A stretch of DNA of 64,000 bases, taken from positions 30,231,501 through 30,295,500 of the forward strand of contig CP142455.1 of the NCBI GenBank assembly GCA_038049695.1. Reading direction: 5' to 3'. A model generated the notes under the pieces. That model ran no database searches. It saw only the letters and a list, made by a program, of their open reading frames with translations, and was not told the origin of the DNA. Positions within the stretch are counted from its first letter, which is position 1, and every line of letters starts with the position of its first letter. The DNA is from Cinnamomum chago. Lineage: Eukaryota; Streptophyta; Magnoliopsida; Laurales; Lauraceae. Of the stretch, positions 11,244 to 21,877 are shown piece by piece. A program made the translations under genes and the position numbers.

Positions 11244-12291
11244 TGCGACTCTTTGGTTAGTAGAATACTCCCTTGAAATTTGCACATAATAACTAGTCGA
11301 AATTTACAAACCCCAGGTCTTTTGATGCTCCAAATAAAAATACAAACCATATCAACTGATGAGATGGCTACAGATACACCGGTTAGAAGCACATGTCCAA
11401 GGAGGGGGTGCTAATGTGCAGCATTTACTGAGTTAGAGGATGCAGGCAATCCAACTTTATACAATTAGCTTGTAGACCTCTCACCACAATACCGCTGTGT
11501 CCATACTCTGCTATTTAAATTAATTAATTCATATTGATGTAGTAGTAAAAGTTACTTGAAGGTTGGGATTCACTCTCGACTTACTTGGTAATTGATTAAT
11601 TGAGTACTGCACTACTATAAAATTTGTGATATTTCAACTTATTTTAATATATGCATCTAAATCTATTTAATTCAAAACGGACTTTACAAGTTTCTAGATA
11701 AGACAGCAAGACAGGATATTATAACTCAGGGAGAAGGATATTTTTCTTAAAAGTGTTTACTACTGGAAAAGGCATTGTTTTCTAGCATTTTGTAATATTT
11801 TGGGTTTTTTGGATATCTTTTGGGTAAACTAAAAATTCGCTCTGCGATGGCCCTCGTTGACCATGAACCGCAATGCAATGCTCAATCATAATGGTTTTTA
11901 GGGTTGACCACGATGGTGACCGCTACCGTGATTTTAAACCATGGCTCCAAGGTTTACTAGAGGACACCCTCCTTTTGTTATGAGTATTTCACTGCCTTGC
12001 ATCAGATAATTAACAATGATAGATGGAGTTAGATTTTTGTGCTAGAGAGTAATAGGAGTGGACTTCAGTGATCGCCATCATATGGGAATAGATCTGTCAT
12101 GGACTATGTTAAATTGAAAATTCCTTATATGATGCTAGTGTAGATTTTCATAGTTAAATGTCATTCTAATTTACATGTACGTAAGTGAAAGTGTAAATAT
12201 CTAAAAGGATCTTTGCCGACCATGTTTTTTCACATTGATTTTGACTTTTGATGAAAAAAAAAAAAATTATCCCATTTGTTTTCTGTTGTAG
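11244..12291. other. Non-coding CACTA interior
   Basis: AT-rich sequence between the second CACTA gene and the captured HDR exons. No coding frame, RNA gene or clear repeat was recognised. The first part probably holds the 3' untranslated region of the upstream gene. The end (about 12180-12291) has the pyrimidine and AT richness of an intron and was probably captured with the HDR exons. Confidence 0.5.
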
Positions 12292-12905
12292 AGATTAGAA
12301 GAGATGGACGTCAAGAATATTCCAATTGAGGATGGGAAGAAACAATTTGATGTTGTTGAGAAGGATGATGTTGTGATTTTACCTGCTTTTGGAGCTGCTG
12401 TGGAAGAGATGTTGACTTTGAGCGAAAAGAACGTACAAATAGTTGATACAACTTGCCCATGGGTGTCTAAGGTACTATATTCAGAAGTCAGAATGAATTA
12501 TTGGATTATGTTAATTGCTGGCCTTATTGTTAATTTGATCTACCATTCATTTTATTTTTCTCTGCCCCAAATTTTTGTGTAAAGGTCTGGAACACTGTTG
12601 AGAAACACAAGAAGGGGGAGTACACGTCAATAATTCATGGTAAATATTCTCATGAAGAGACAGTTGCAACTGCATCTTTTGCAGGGAAGTATATTATTGT
12701 TAAGAACATGGCAGAGATATGATCTTGCACTTTGTCCTTTTTGGTTACTTTTGTCATGTGTAATGATTTGCATCAGCAATGTAACTTTTATCATTAACAT
12801 TATATGTTCTACATTTCCAAAATGAACCAGGCAATGTATGTATGTGATTACATTCTTGGAGGTAAACTTGACGGATCTAGTTCAACGAAAGAAGAGTTTA
12901 TGGAG
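12292..12905 (+). pseudogene. HDR: Captured HDR (IspH) fragment, three exons with introns, inside the CACTA
   Basis: HDR is the plastid [4Fe-4S] enzyme 4-hydroxy-3-methylbut-2-enyl diphosphate reductase, last step of the MEP isoprenoid pathway. Three successive exons read as plant HDR: 12292-12471 ([20 protein letters not shown] through [13 protein letters not shown], including a cluster cysteine in TTCPW), 12585-12716 ([20 protein letters not shown] through [13 protein letters not shown]) and 12831-12905 ([20 protein letters not shown] through EEFME). All are in one phase with no stops, about 129 residues of a protein of about 460. Introns are retained, so genomic DNA was copied. The donor after exon 2 is AT (12717-12718) instead of GT. 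The N-terminal and C-terminal thirds are absent. No neighbouring HDR exon was found up to the right end of the element. Confidence 0.9.
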
Positions 12906-13332
12906 GTACGCGTTTATGTGATGCAGTCAGAGATGCAATGCCCAACCACAGAACATGCTTAGTATAGTAGGAGCAAATAAGCTTTTGAATGCACTAATAG
13001 ATTGGATGCTTGCTGGAGTAAGATCTGGTCCAAACAATGGTCAAGGATCAATTTTATCAGATAAGGGCCTCATGCCCTAAAGCTTTCAATCCTGAAATAT
13101 TTTAGACCTCAGTTTCATATAATAAAATCAATAAGATTAATCTCCACGAATCACCTCATTCCCATATGCACTGTGGAGCCCTTCTATTCTCCCATGGAGG
13201 GTGTGAGTCCCATGAAGGAGCCCGCAGATTTGTTGGGTTGGGGGGGGGGGGGTTGCCTTGTCAAATGTATCTTAAAGATTGGCATGCACAAGTAACTTGC
13301 AATCTTAAATTATTTCAGAAGTTTTATTGCTA

Positions 13333-13333
<1 letters not shown>

Positions 13334-13363
<30 letters not shown>
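13334..13363. repeat. (CA)n microsatellite
   Basis: About 14 CA units inside the CACTA element, near a run of 12-13 G at about 13239-13251. Confidence 0.95.
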
Positions 13364-13367
<4 letters not shown>

Positions 13368-13420
13368 AAGTTTTGCTGCTATTTATGTCTTTTTAGGGTG
13401 GTTGTGGCTTTTGTTTTTGT

Positions 13421-13548
13421 AGGCATTGATATAACAAAGCTTCAGATTCATGGCACTGTTGGATTTCTATATCATGGGATTATAGAGGTGGTTCTATGTG
13501 GTGCTAGTAATGATGTTCCAGTCAGCGTACAACACCAACTGATTGAGT
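13421..13548 (+). other. Coding-like stretch of unknown origin, CACTA interior
   Basis: After an acceptor-like TTTTTGTAG an open stretch reads GIDITKLQIHGTVGFLYHGI and then IEVVLCGASNDVPVSVQHQL, ending near a GAG/TAAG. The composition looks like protein. It does not match HDR or CACTA genes as remembered, so it may be an exon captured from another host gene. Function not assigned. Confidence 0.3.
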
Positions 13549-14109
13549 AAGGGTTAATGCAGTTCTAGATTTCATTTTCTTTTCTTATCTTTTGTTCTTT
13601 GAATGATGTGAAACCTCAACTCTTTGGATCCAAACAGAAGTTTCAGTTTTTTATTGGGGATGATCCAATCAGTTTATATATATATATATATGTATATCTT
13701 TTATTTATAAATTCATTAATTCAAAAGATACTAATTTTGTTTTTGTTTTTGTTTTTGTCATTGCAGATTGATGGACGCTTTTGGATCGGATGCACACTTT
13801 GGCGTCGTTTTGTTGTTTTTAGTTTATTTGTTTATGTATATTGGACAATTTTATTCAACTATTAGAAATTTTTATTAATTGTACTGTTATTTTTAGGAGA
13901 TGAATGATTTTGTATGGATTCATTATTAATTGTATGTTTGTGGATGATTTTGTTTGGATTCATTATTAATTGTATTGTGAGTAGGTTTGTGGATGATTTT
14001 GGTAGGTTTAATTTCCTCTTACAGGTGTATTACAGGTTACAGGTGCATCAGCATGCTTACAGGGAAATTTTAAACGAAAAAAGGGAATTGTATTTAAAAA
14101 AAAAAAAAA

Positions 14110-14786
14110 CTTTTACCGACGAAATTTATAATTTCGTCGGTAAAAGTCATTTTCACCGACGCAAATAAACGTCGGCAATTGTTTTATATTTTTTAATTTT
14201 ATATTTACCGACGAAAAGAAACGTCGGTAATTTATTTTCATTTATTCCATTTAATTTTACCGACGAAAATAAAACGTCGGTAAAGTATTTTTAATTTTTT
14301 ATGTTTTCTTTTTAATGTTCCCGACGATAAATAAACGTCGGTCAATATTTTATTTTAATTTTTATTTATTCCTTTTAATTTTACCGACGAAAATAAAACG
14401 TCGGTAAAATATTTTTTATTTCTTTAATTTTTCTATTTAATATTACCGACGAAAAATAAACGTCGGTGAAATAGTTTTATTTTTTTATTTATTTTCTTTT
14501 TAATTTTACCGACGAAAAAATAACGTCGGCAAAGTGTTGGTATTTATTTATAATTTTGCTTTTTACTTTTATCGACGAAACAAACCGTCGGTAAAATACG
14601 TAAAAACGTCGGTGAAAATTACATTTTCACCGACGGAAAATTAATTCGTCGGTAACGGGTTTTCTTGACGTCATCTTACCGACGTCTGACCGACGAAATA
14701 AAAAACGTCGGTAAAAATTTTACCGACGTTTTTTTTACTTTTACCGACGAAAAAAAACGTCGCTAAAAGTGTCTCCTGTTGTAGTG
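14110..14786. repeat. CACTA right subterminal and terminal repeat region
   Basis: Some 20 facing pairs of ACCGACGAAA and AAACGTCGGTAA, spaced 25-60 bp, run up to the terminal TTTTAGCGACG block and end in GTTGTAGTG. This mirrors the left end. The AT-rich spacers between the pairs are themselves similar to one another, suggesting amplification of a unit of about 65 bp. Confidence 0.85.
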
Positions 14787-17767
14787 TCCCTAAACATGGC
14801 CACGGTTGTATTTCTAGCCCATTTCCAGTCTGATTTCAGCCTCATTTGGTGCCTTTATAATATATATGCATCCAAAAGCTCGATTTATTGAAAATGTGCA
14901 ATCTCAAATGGGTTTTGTCTCCAGGAAGTTCTAAATCCCAGATGACATGCTAGTGGGGGAGAAAAGGAGAGCTAGAAGAATTCTCATGTCTCAACCCATG
15001 GGATGTAAAAAGGCTTATCGAGAGTACTCTACAGAAGAGAGGAACGAATAGCTCCTTGAAAATAAGAATGGGTAGCCACCTAATGTGCATTTTAAATATA
15101 TTTTTTTATGCCAAGAGATATATATGAGAATTTGGGCAAATATAGTGGTACTGGTACCTTCTCGGGCAAATCCATGCACATTTGAAATTCCTTGGCTGAT
15201 GGCTCCCCCTAGAAACAAGGCATGGCAATTGACTGCAAAGGCCAACAAAATTGTAATGATTGATCACCTCAAATCTCAAAACTTTGCTTTCCCTAACATT
15301 TGATTCTAGTGTTGGAATGAGAAATCGTAGACATGTATTTGTACATTGTCCCTTTATATATAGATCCCTCATATTGTGAGAAACGTCCCCGTGGGCTCAC
15401 TTAGTGTATACCAATCATCACGGAGATCAAACACAATATATAACACGATACGTTGCCTATTTTGAAGTGTATGGATTATGGGGTATCATAATCAAATATT
15501 AAATTACGTAAAATGCATATAAACATCTAAAAAATGAAAAATATGTAAAATGGATATAAAAATCTAAAAAATGAAAATAATTTTCCACAACTCTACTCAC
15601 ATTATATTTTAATTGTCTTAATGGATTTCAGTAGTTGAAGGTGGTGGGCCGCTTTTGTTTTATGAGGTTTGACATTTATCTCCTAATGAATAGCAGTAAC
15701 CTTGACTTTTGTATCATTAGATATGAAAAAAAAAAAAAATCAGTGTAGATCTTCAAAACTAACCCCAAAATCTTGTCAATGACTTCTAATACCTTCTTAA
15801 CATTTGGATTTTCCCCAATAAACAGATAATCTCTAATTCATTCCTCATAATTAATTCACAACAACAAATCAAAGCAGAAACAGAAACAGATTATGAAATG
15901 AAATGAAATGAATGAATGAATGATTTACCGGGTCTAGAAATGAAATGAGGTGTATTTGGGAGTGAAGAGAGGACCAGCAAACTTCCCACAACTATCTTCG
16001 TCCAAGGACTTCACCTACGCCATCACATCGGTTTTCATAAGTGCAAAATTCCCCAAACACAAACAAACCCACAAAAGCTTGAGAATTCCCATTGAAAACC
16101 CTAGATGAGGGGCTCAAATCTAAGGAACTGGAATGAGGATCACATTTCGTGGGCTGCAAGAAAAGAGGAGAGATCGGTCGCATCTCACTAATTAGGGTTT
16201 GATTCTTCTATTAATTGATTTTGTTCATGCCAACTCAAGCCCGATCAAAATGGAAGTTTCTATTTTCATGCAACGGGTAAGAATTGAACTATGACATAAT
16301 AGAGCATGCATTGCCTATTGCCACACCTGTGCTTGTTTCTCGATTCTACTGTTAGAGTGGAGTAAGGTAAGCCCCTTTCTCACAAAAAAAAAATCCCACC
16401 AAAGTACTTTAATTCAAATTTCTCACCATATTTTTCCAAAAACAAGTTAAAAAGTAACTACATTTCTCCACTAAAAGACAAAAAAAAAAAAAAAAACCTT
16501 CACTTTTCAATAATAAAAAAAGTAAAAAAGATTCCACCACAAACAACTAAAAATAAAATACCATCATAACTCATTTATATTTTATTATTTCTTCAAAATA
16601 ACATTTACTCCACTCAACTCTATTAGTAAAGCCCCCAAACAGGAGTCAAGCGTGTTTGGCAATTAACTAGTTAAAGTAAAGTGAAGTGAATTCAGACAAA
16701 AAATGACAATGGATCATATCAAAAGTATACAATTTTAAAATTTCTTCAGAATTTTTCAAAAATAAGTCAAAAAAGCAACATCTTTTCTCCACTAAAAGAC
16801 AAAAAAAACTCCACTTTTCTATACAAAAAGTTAAAAAAATTCCATACCAAACAATTAAAATAAAAAATCATCATAACACCTTATATTTTATTCTCTCTTG
16901 ATTTGATGCTTCACCTCACCATACTTCAAGTCACCATACATCCAAACAGGCCCGGATATGTGATTGGGTTTTGACATATTAATCCTTGAGCTTTTCCAAT
17001 TTAATGAACAAAATTCAAATAATGTCACCAGAGTCGCTTGACTCTGGTCAATATTTTTTTAACTTATTTCCCTAAATTTCGTGATGTCATGGAAACCATG
17101 AATGCCACAAAAACTAATAAATCTCATGATATTATGAAATTATTTCATGATGTCATGACTTGTATACAGCATCTAAGGATAAAAAAAAAATTTGAATAAT
17201 AAAACTTAAGAAATGGTGACCAAATGTATATGTACTTTTCATAAAATGTCAATTTTTGTGTTATGCAAAAAATGAAGTTATTTGCTCGTTGCAGAAAATG
17301 TATGATACAAATAGAGCAAAAAAATGTTGACTTGAGTCAAATGACTTTGGTGACATTATTCGAGCTTCAGTCATGAAATTTGGGAAAAGCGGATTTAAGG
17401 AGGACCAATATCTCAAAACCCCTAAAATATTTATCTTGACCAACTCACTACCAAATTTGCCTCTAACAGTAGGAGGTCGGGACGAGTCCCCTTTGAACTC
17501 GACGTATTGTCATCCCTAACGCCTTTGCTATATATATCAAATATGATCATTTAGGAAGAATTTATTGCTATCCATCAAGGAGTTCTATGTAGCTGAATTA
17601 GTTTAACTAAAGTAGGCCCCACATTTACTTGATCCAAATTTGGTACCCATATTTACTTGATCCAAATCATTCACACATTGGTCCCGCATTTACTTGATCT
17701 AATGTCGCTTAGATAATTTTATAGAAATAGAAATTTAGAACAATAGTTGATTTCATTTTAAGAAACT
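14787..17767. other. AT-rich intergenic spacer
   Basis: No supported gene. A minus-strand block at about 15990-16215 has the feel of a plant 5' end (AAACCCTAAT, CTAGGGTTTT, then a short open frame) but no continuing coding sequence. A MITE-like pair lies at 16340-16950. Poly-A runs and GAAAT repeats (about 15890-15920) are simple sequence. Confidence 0.5.
16340..16950. repeat. Two adjacent MITE-like AT-rich repeats
   Basis: Two diverged copies of one sequence lie side by side (about 16340-16640 and 16650-16950). Both contain the blocks TCTCCACTAAAAGACAAAAA and TTTCCAAAAA/TTTTTCAAAA, and both end in CCAAACAGG. Each starts with a rough inverted copy of its own end (GAGTGGAGTAA; GTGTTTGGC against GTTTGGATG). 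No clean target duplication was found, so the class is uncertain. Confidence 0.4.
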
Positions 17768-17778
17768 AATCTATTTAG

Positions 17779-17971
17779 TCTTTCCTCCTTACCCTAGTGG
17801 TTAGAGGCGCCAATTCTTACCTGCCTATCCTAGGTTACAACCAGATATGCACGTTTCCTCACCTGAGGCTCTGATATCTCACCGAAGGGCCCCCTAACTC
17901 ACCCCAAGGTTTACTCTCCCCCTTGCCAGATGGCTAGGTGGCCACCCCACTAAGCCGAGGGACCCAAAAAA
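17779..17971 (+). mobile_element. tRNA-derived SINE, copy 1
   Basis: Starts with a tRNA-like head (TAGTGGTTAGAGGC as box A; GGTTACAACC as a worn box B) and ends in an A run. The 11-bp direct repeat AATCTATTTAG flanks it exactly (17768-17778 and 17972-17982). Same family as the copy at 18087, sharing GAGGCGCCA and the later CTCACC...GGCCCCCTAA block. Confidence 0.8.
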
Positions 17972-18086
17972 AATCTATTTAGCCATTGATATTATTACGA
18001 TTGCAATGAATCATGCGTCACTATGGGGCGTGCTATATAAATGACCCCTCATGAGCCAACTATAAATCAACATAACGAAGACTCCC

Positions 18087-18274
18087 AAGAATGCCCTCTT
18101 CCCTTAGTGGTAAGAGGCGCCACTTCTTACCTCTATGTTCTGGGTTCAAACCTGGGCATGCACATTTTCTCACACGAGGCTATAATACCTCACCAGAGGT
18201 CTACTTCCCTCTTCAAATGGCCCCCCAACCTCATCCGAGGGCCCCCTAAGTTGGGATTAAAAAGAAAGAAAGAA
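18087..18274 (+). mobile_element. tRNA-derived SINE, copy 2
   Basis: Box A-like TAGTGGTAAGAGG and a good box B GGTTCAAACC lie 33 bp apart, with an A/G-rich tail (AAAAGAAAGAAAG). The flanking 13-bp repeat AACGAARACTCCC (18074-18086 and 18275-18287) differs at one base. It sits about 55 bp beyond the stop codon of the subtilase gene, in opposite orientation, so it may fall in that gene's 3' untranslated region. Confidence 0.8.
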
Positions 18275-18341
18275 AACGAAAACTCCCTGTGGAACTCTGC
18301 ATAAGATACCATACCCATAGACTTATGTAATGTGGGGCTGT

Positions 18342-21334
18342 TCATTGCCCGTAAGCAGAAACAATGGGACTCCTCACAACATGCTTCCCTCCAACCTCAT
18401 ACCAACTCAGATACCCATAATTCCCAATGTAATCACTTTCAATCCTGACCATATCAGTCTTGGCCATGTCGATCTCCACACTCATCTCAAACCCCTGCCT
18501 GCTGTTCTTACCCTCGAACTTAAGGGTGTCTGGCTTCACCACCACTCTCATGCCTGTGGGGGCATACACCACTGCACGATAAAGAGAGGGACCATCGGCG
18601 ACGTTGGTCAGAACCCTGCCAAACCTGGAAGCAGTTGAGTTGGTGTTGTTGAGGATGACCATGAAGGAGGGGTAGTTAAGATCCAGACTTGGCTTTGTGC
18701 ATGTGTAGTTGGATTGCCTTGTTAAAATCTTCATCTGATCACTGGTATAGTTAAGCCCGCAGACGAAATCCACGTAGTCCTGCACCCCAATGTCGTACAC
18801 CAGGCCCGGGTCCATTGCCTTGTTTGGATTCACATGGCCACCTCCAAAATCCAGTGGGGTTGCTGAAGTTCCTGCCAATCAACATAACAGGGATAATAAA
18901 AGAGCCCGATTGGCTTTTTGAGTTTTGAGTGAGAGTGAGTGTGATTGCTAAAGAGAAACTCCACTTGGCCCGACTGGGAGACCGGGTTTTGGCCCGATCC
19001 CCCAGGAGGGCCATTGGATCCCAGGACTCTCCTGGGATCCAATGGCCCTGACTAAATGGTCTGCACTTGAACAAATATCGGTCCAGCCAATCTGGCCCAC
19101 GACCGTGTGCAGCATGGAACCTGTTTTTGCAAGTCCAGATCCATATATGTAAGATCTATACGTTTTAAAATCTGGAAACTTGAGAGTTCAGATTTCATGA
19201 TCGAGAAGATCTGGGACTGGTAGAAACTATAGTGGGAAAAAAAAAAACCTATATTTAGGCCTTAGTATGGACTATGGAGTACTCTTCTTGTGATGGATCA
19301 TCATCAACATCAAAGCCTTGTCCTAACTATATTGGGATAAACTACACAAATTTTATTTCTCTATTCCGATCTATCTTCATATAATGGATGTGGACCAGAT
19401 TTTCAGACTTATTAGTTCTTCTAGTTGATAAGGTTTCTAGATGGATCCAACACATAAGACCGGTATTGGATCATGTGAAAACAGAATTTGGAAATGGATC
19501 CAGATCCACCATGGTTCCATCCCGGACTTGACTCATTTACACCCTTACCTGTACTCATATCAAGGATAGGTCCATGGGTGTTGTCCATTAGAAATGCAGT
19601 GGTCATGAGCGCAGACCGGATAGCAGCTGGGCTCCAGTCAGGGTGCACAGCTCGTACCAGTGCTGCTACGCCAACCAGATGGGGAGATGACATGGATGTA
19701 CCGGACACAAGCGCAAAATCCGTTACCAAGTAGCCGTTGCCAATGGGTTGCCTTCCACGATTGGGGGCCCATGCAGCCAAGATATTGACTCCGGGTGCCA
19801 CTATGTCGGGTTTCAGGATCCCTGGTGTGAGACGATATGGCCCACGAGCTGAGAAGTGGGCCACCTGAGGTGCTGGTTTTGATCCAAGAACGGTCAACTG
19901 GAACTTGATATCTACTGTCGCCGGTGAAGAAGACGCCACTATGTATTCCTTCACCTTCTCTCCATCTTCCAAGCTTACAGCCACAAACGGCATATAGAAG
20001 GCATCTGGGTACAAAAACTGGGCCGAGTCCGTGGCGAAGATACCTCCTTCAGCCCCGCTTCTGTTTACTTCATGCATTTGATTAGAAACATTCCCAAATG
20101 AGCAGAAAACAATCTTCCCAGCAACATCTTTGGGGTCTAGAGTGTAGTTATTGCACGTCTCTATACTGGAATTGCCATGTCCAAAGTATAGAAGAGTGTG
20201 AGATATATATAAACTCTCAGGAAAGAAGGACCTCCCTTGGAATGGGGCAATGCTGCCATTACCAAGCGTCACAGATGCGGCATAATCTCTGTCCATGGTC
20301 CCTGCACCAACAGTCGTGATCCAGGGTGCACCATTGCTGATGGTGTACGCCTGTGGGCCCCTGTTCCCAGCTGAACATGAGACAAAGATGCCCCTCTCCA
20401 TGGCTGCAAATGCACCCAGTGAAATTGGGTTTACATAGTAGGGGTCTTCTGGGAACGACAGGGACAATGACATGAGATCAACGCCATCGGCAATTGCCTG
20501 ATCCATGCCGGCTAACACATCCGTTGATAAGGACTCAAAAGTGTCCGTGTAAAACCCGGCTTTGTACATAGCAACCCTAGCCATGGGTGCAATGCCGATG
20601 GCACTGCCTGGAGCATAGCCAAAGTAGTCAGCATTCCGCACCCGGCTTCCAGCTGCCGTCGATGAGGTGTGGGTCCCATGACCAAAGTAGTCCCTGGGAG
20701 AATCATAGTCGTCGATCCTAGAGATGTTTAGGCCGCGCTCTTTGAGCCCTTTGCTGAAAGAGCGAGCTCCAATGAGCTTACGGTTGCAGTTGGAGGAGTT
20801 GAACTCAGTGCCCGACTCGCATGCACCCTTCCATCTTGCCGGCACAGGCGGCATGCCGGCATCATTGAAGCTCTCGCTCTCGGGCCAAACTCCACTGTCC
20901 ACTATGCCGATGATCATGTCATCGCCAAACTGGGCTGCAGGCCACAGTCCCACTTGTCTATTAAGGCCCAGGAACCGAGGGGTGCGTGTGGTATGGAGCT
21001 GGCCATAAGTCTCTGGATATGTGGCAATATGACCAGGCATTCTCTCCAGCTGAGCAAGCTGTGAGGGCAACAGTACGGCGCTGAAACCATGCATGACATG
21101 GTTGTAGGTGTAGAGATGGGTTGGCGACCCAACATCTGAGTCGGTGATGGATGAGAGCATCGATGCGTACCAATGGTCGTGAGTGGCGAAGGGAGCCGGA
21201 ATGGCTGATTTGTCCATGTGGATGATGTATGACTGGCGTTCATCGCCGGCATAAGTTGGTGCCACAAGGAGGAAGGCGAGAAAGAAAAAGGAAAGGAGAC
21301 TGAGATGAGGGAGGAGTTTCATGGCTGGGGACAT
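18342..21334 (-). CDS. Subtilisin-like serine protease (plant subtilase, S8), two exons
   Basis: Secreted serine endopeptidase of the plant SBT family, matured by removal of its prodomain and acting in the cell wall space. Coding exons on the minus strand are 21334-19549 and 18871-18342, joined across a 677-bp GT-AG intron in the codon of ...DMSTG/TSATPLDFGGGH, giving 771 residues, a usual length. Signal peptide about 1-29 (ends APTYA); I9 prodomain about 33-115 ending HTTRTPRFLGL; catalytic Asp146 (IVDSGVWPE), His219 (GHGTHTSSTAAG), oxyanion Asn324 (SAGNRGP) and Ser547 (SGTSMSSPH). A PA-type insert lies at about 370-460 and an Fn3-like C-terminal domain in exon 2. All catalytic residues are present and no stop interrupts the exons. 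Met1 or Met5 could start; Met1 is taken as the longer choice. The substrate is unknown. Confidence 0.95.
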
Positions 21335-21374
21335 GGAACATATGATTGAAGCAAGTAGAAGACTAGGGACGTCG

Positions 21375-21381
21375 ATTTATA
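21375..21381 (-). promoter_or_regulatory. Candidate TATA box of the subtilase gene
   Basis: TATAAAT on the minus strand, about 40 bp upstream of the first ATG. If used, it implies a very short 5' leader of roughly 10-20 nt. Good consensus, but position is the only support. Confidence 0.45.
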
Positions 21382-21830
21382 CATGGACTTTAAAAACTGC
21401 TAAGCTAATGGGGTGAACAGGGAAGTGATAAACTCAGAACTATTATAAAAGATGGGGGTGTTTGGACATGGATGGACTGAGCGAGAAACCTATGTTGTTG
21501 TCCTATGATCAATTGGAGATTCCAGACCTCATAATGGGCCCCCACTATGTATTGCCGGCAGTACTAAATCCGAACCATATACATGGGGCAAGTAGCCAGT
21601 TTCAATTTTGGTGTTCCTAGTATCACGTCTGTTTCCAAAGGAGTTGTTTATCAGCATATGCGCCCCCCACATCTTGATTTCATAAGATTCAAAAACTATG
21701 CCATTTCATTTAAGAACAATAAAGATTGGATGCATTTGTTATTCTATAAAGTCTCATGATTCTTAACATGAATTGCCGACAACAAACAAAATAAAAGGCC
21801 ATATTAACAAGGAAGAATACAGTAAGAAGA

Positions 21831-21877
<47 letters not shown>

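Larger units (their letters stand above)
360..14786 (+). mobile_element. Complete 14.4-kb CACTA (En/Spm) transposon
   Basis: The left end starts CACTACAAGAAGTTGCACTT and the right end, read inward on the minus strand, starts CACTACAACAGGAGACACTT; both run on into TTTAGCGAC. The flanking triplet TCC is present on both sides (357-359 and 14787-14789), the 3-bp duplication expected of the CACTA superfamily. Both ends carry dense ACCGACG / CGTCGGT subterminal repeats. Inside lie a TNP2-type transposase, a second Ptta/En/Spm-type gene, a gag-like open frame and a captured HDR fragment, all on the plus strand. The intact ends and duplication suggest a fairly recent insertion. It may be nearly autonomous but for one stop codon and one extra base. 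Confidence 0.95.

Noticed and set aside
14787-15400. Continuation of the copia fossil beyond the CACTA
   Set aside because: No integrase or other pol motif could be read on the minus strand right of the insertion, so continuity is not claimed.
15990-16215. Minus-strand 5'-gene-like block with CCTAAT and AGGGTTTT words
   Set aside because: The open frame is short and no downstream exon is recognisable.
19280-19372. Short stretch resembling a common plant SINE tail (CATCATCAACATCAAAGCC..)
   Set aside because: Too short and worn; no boxes A/B and no flanking duplication visible. Similar scraps at about 23470 and 46475 were left out for the same reason.
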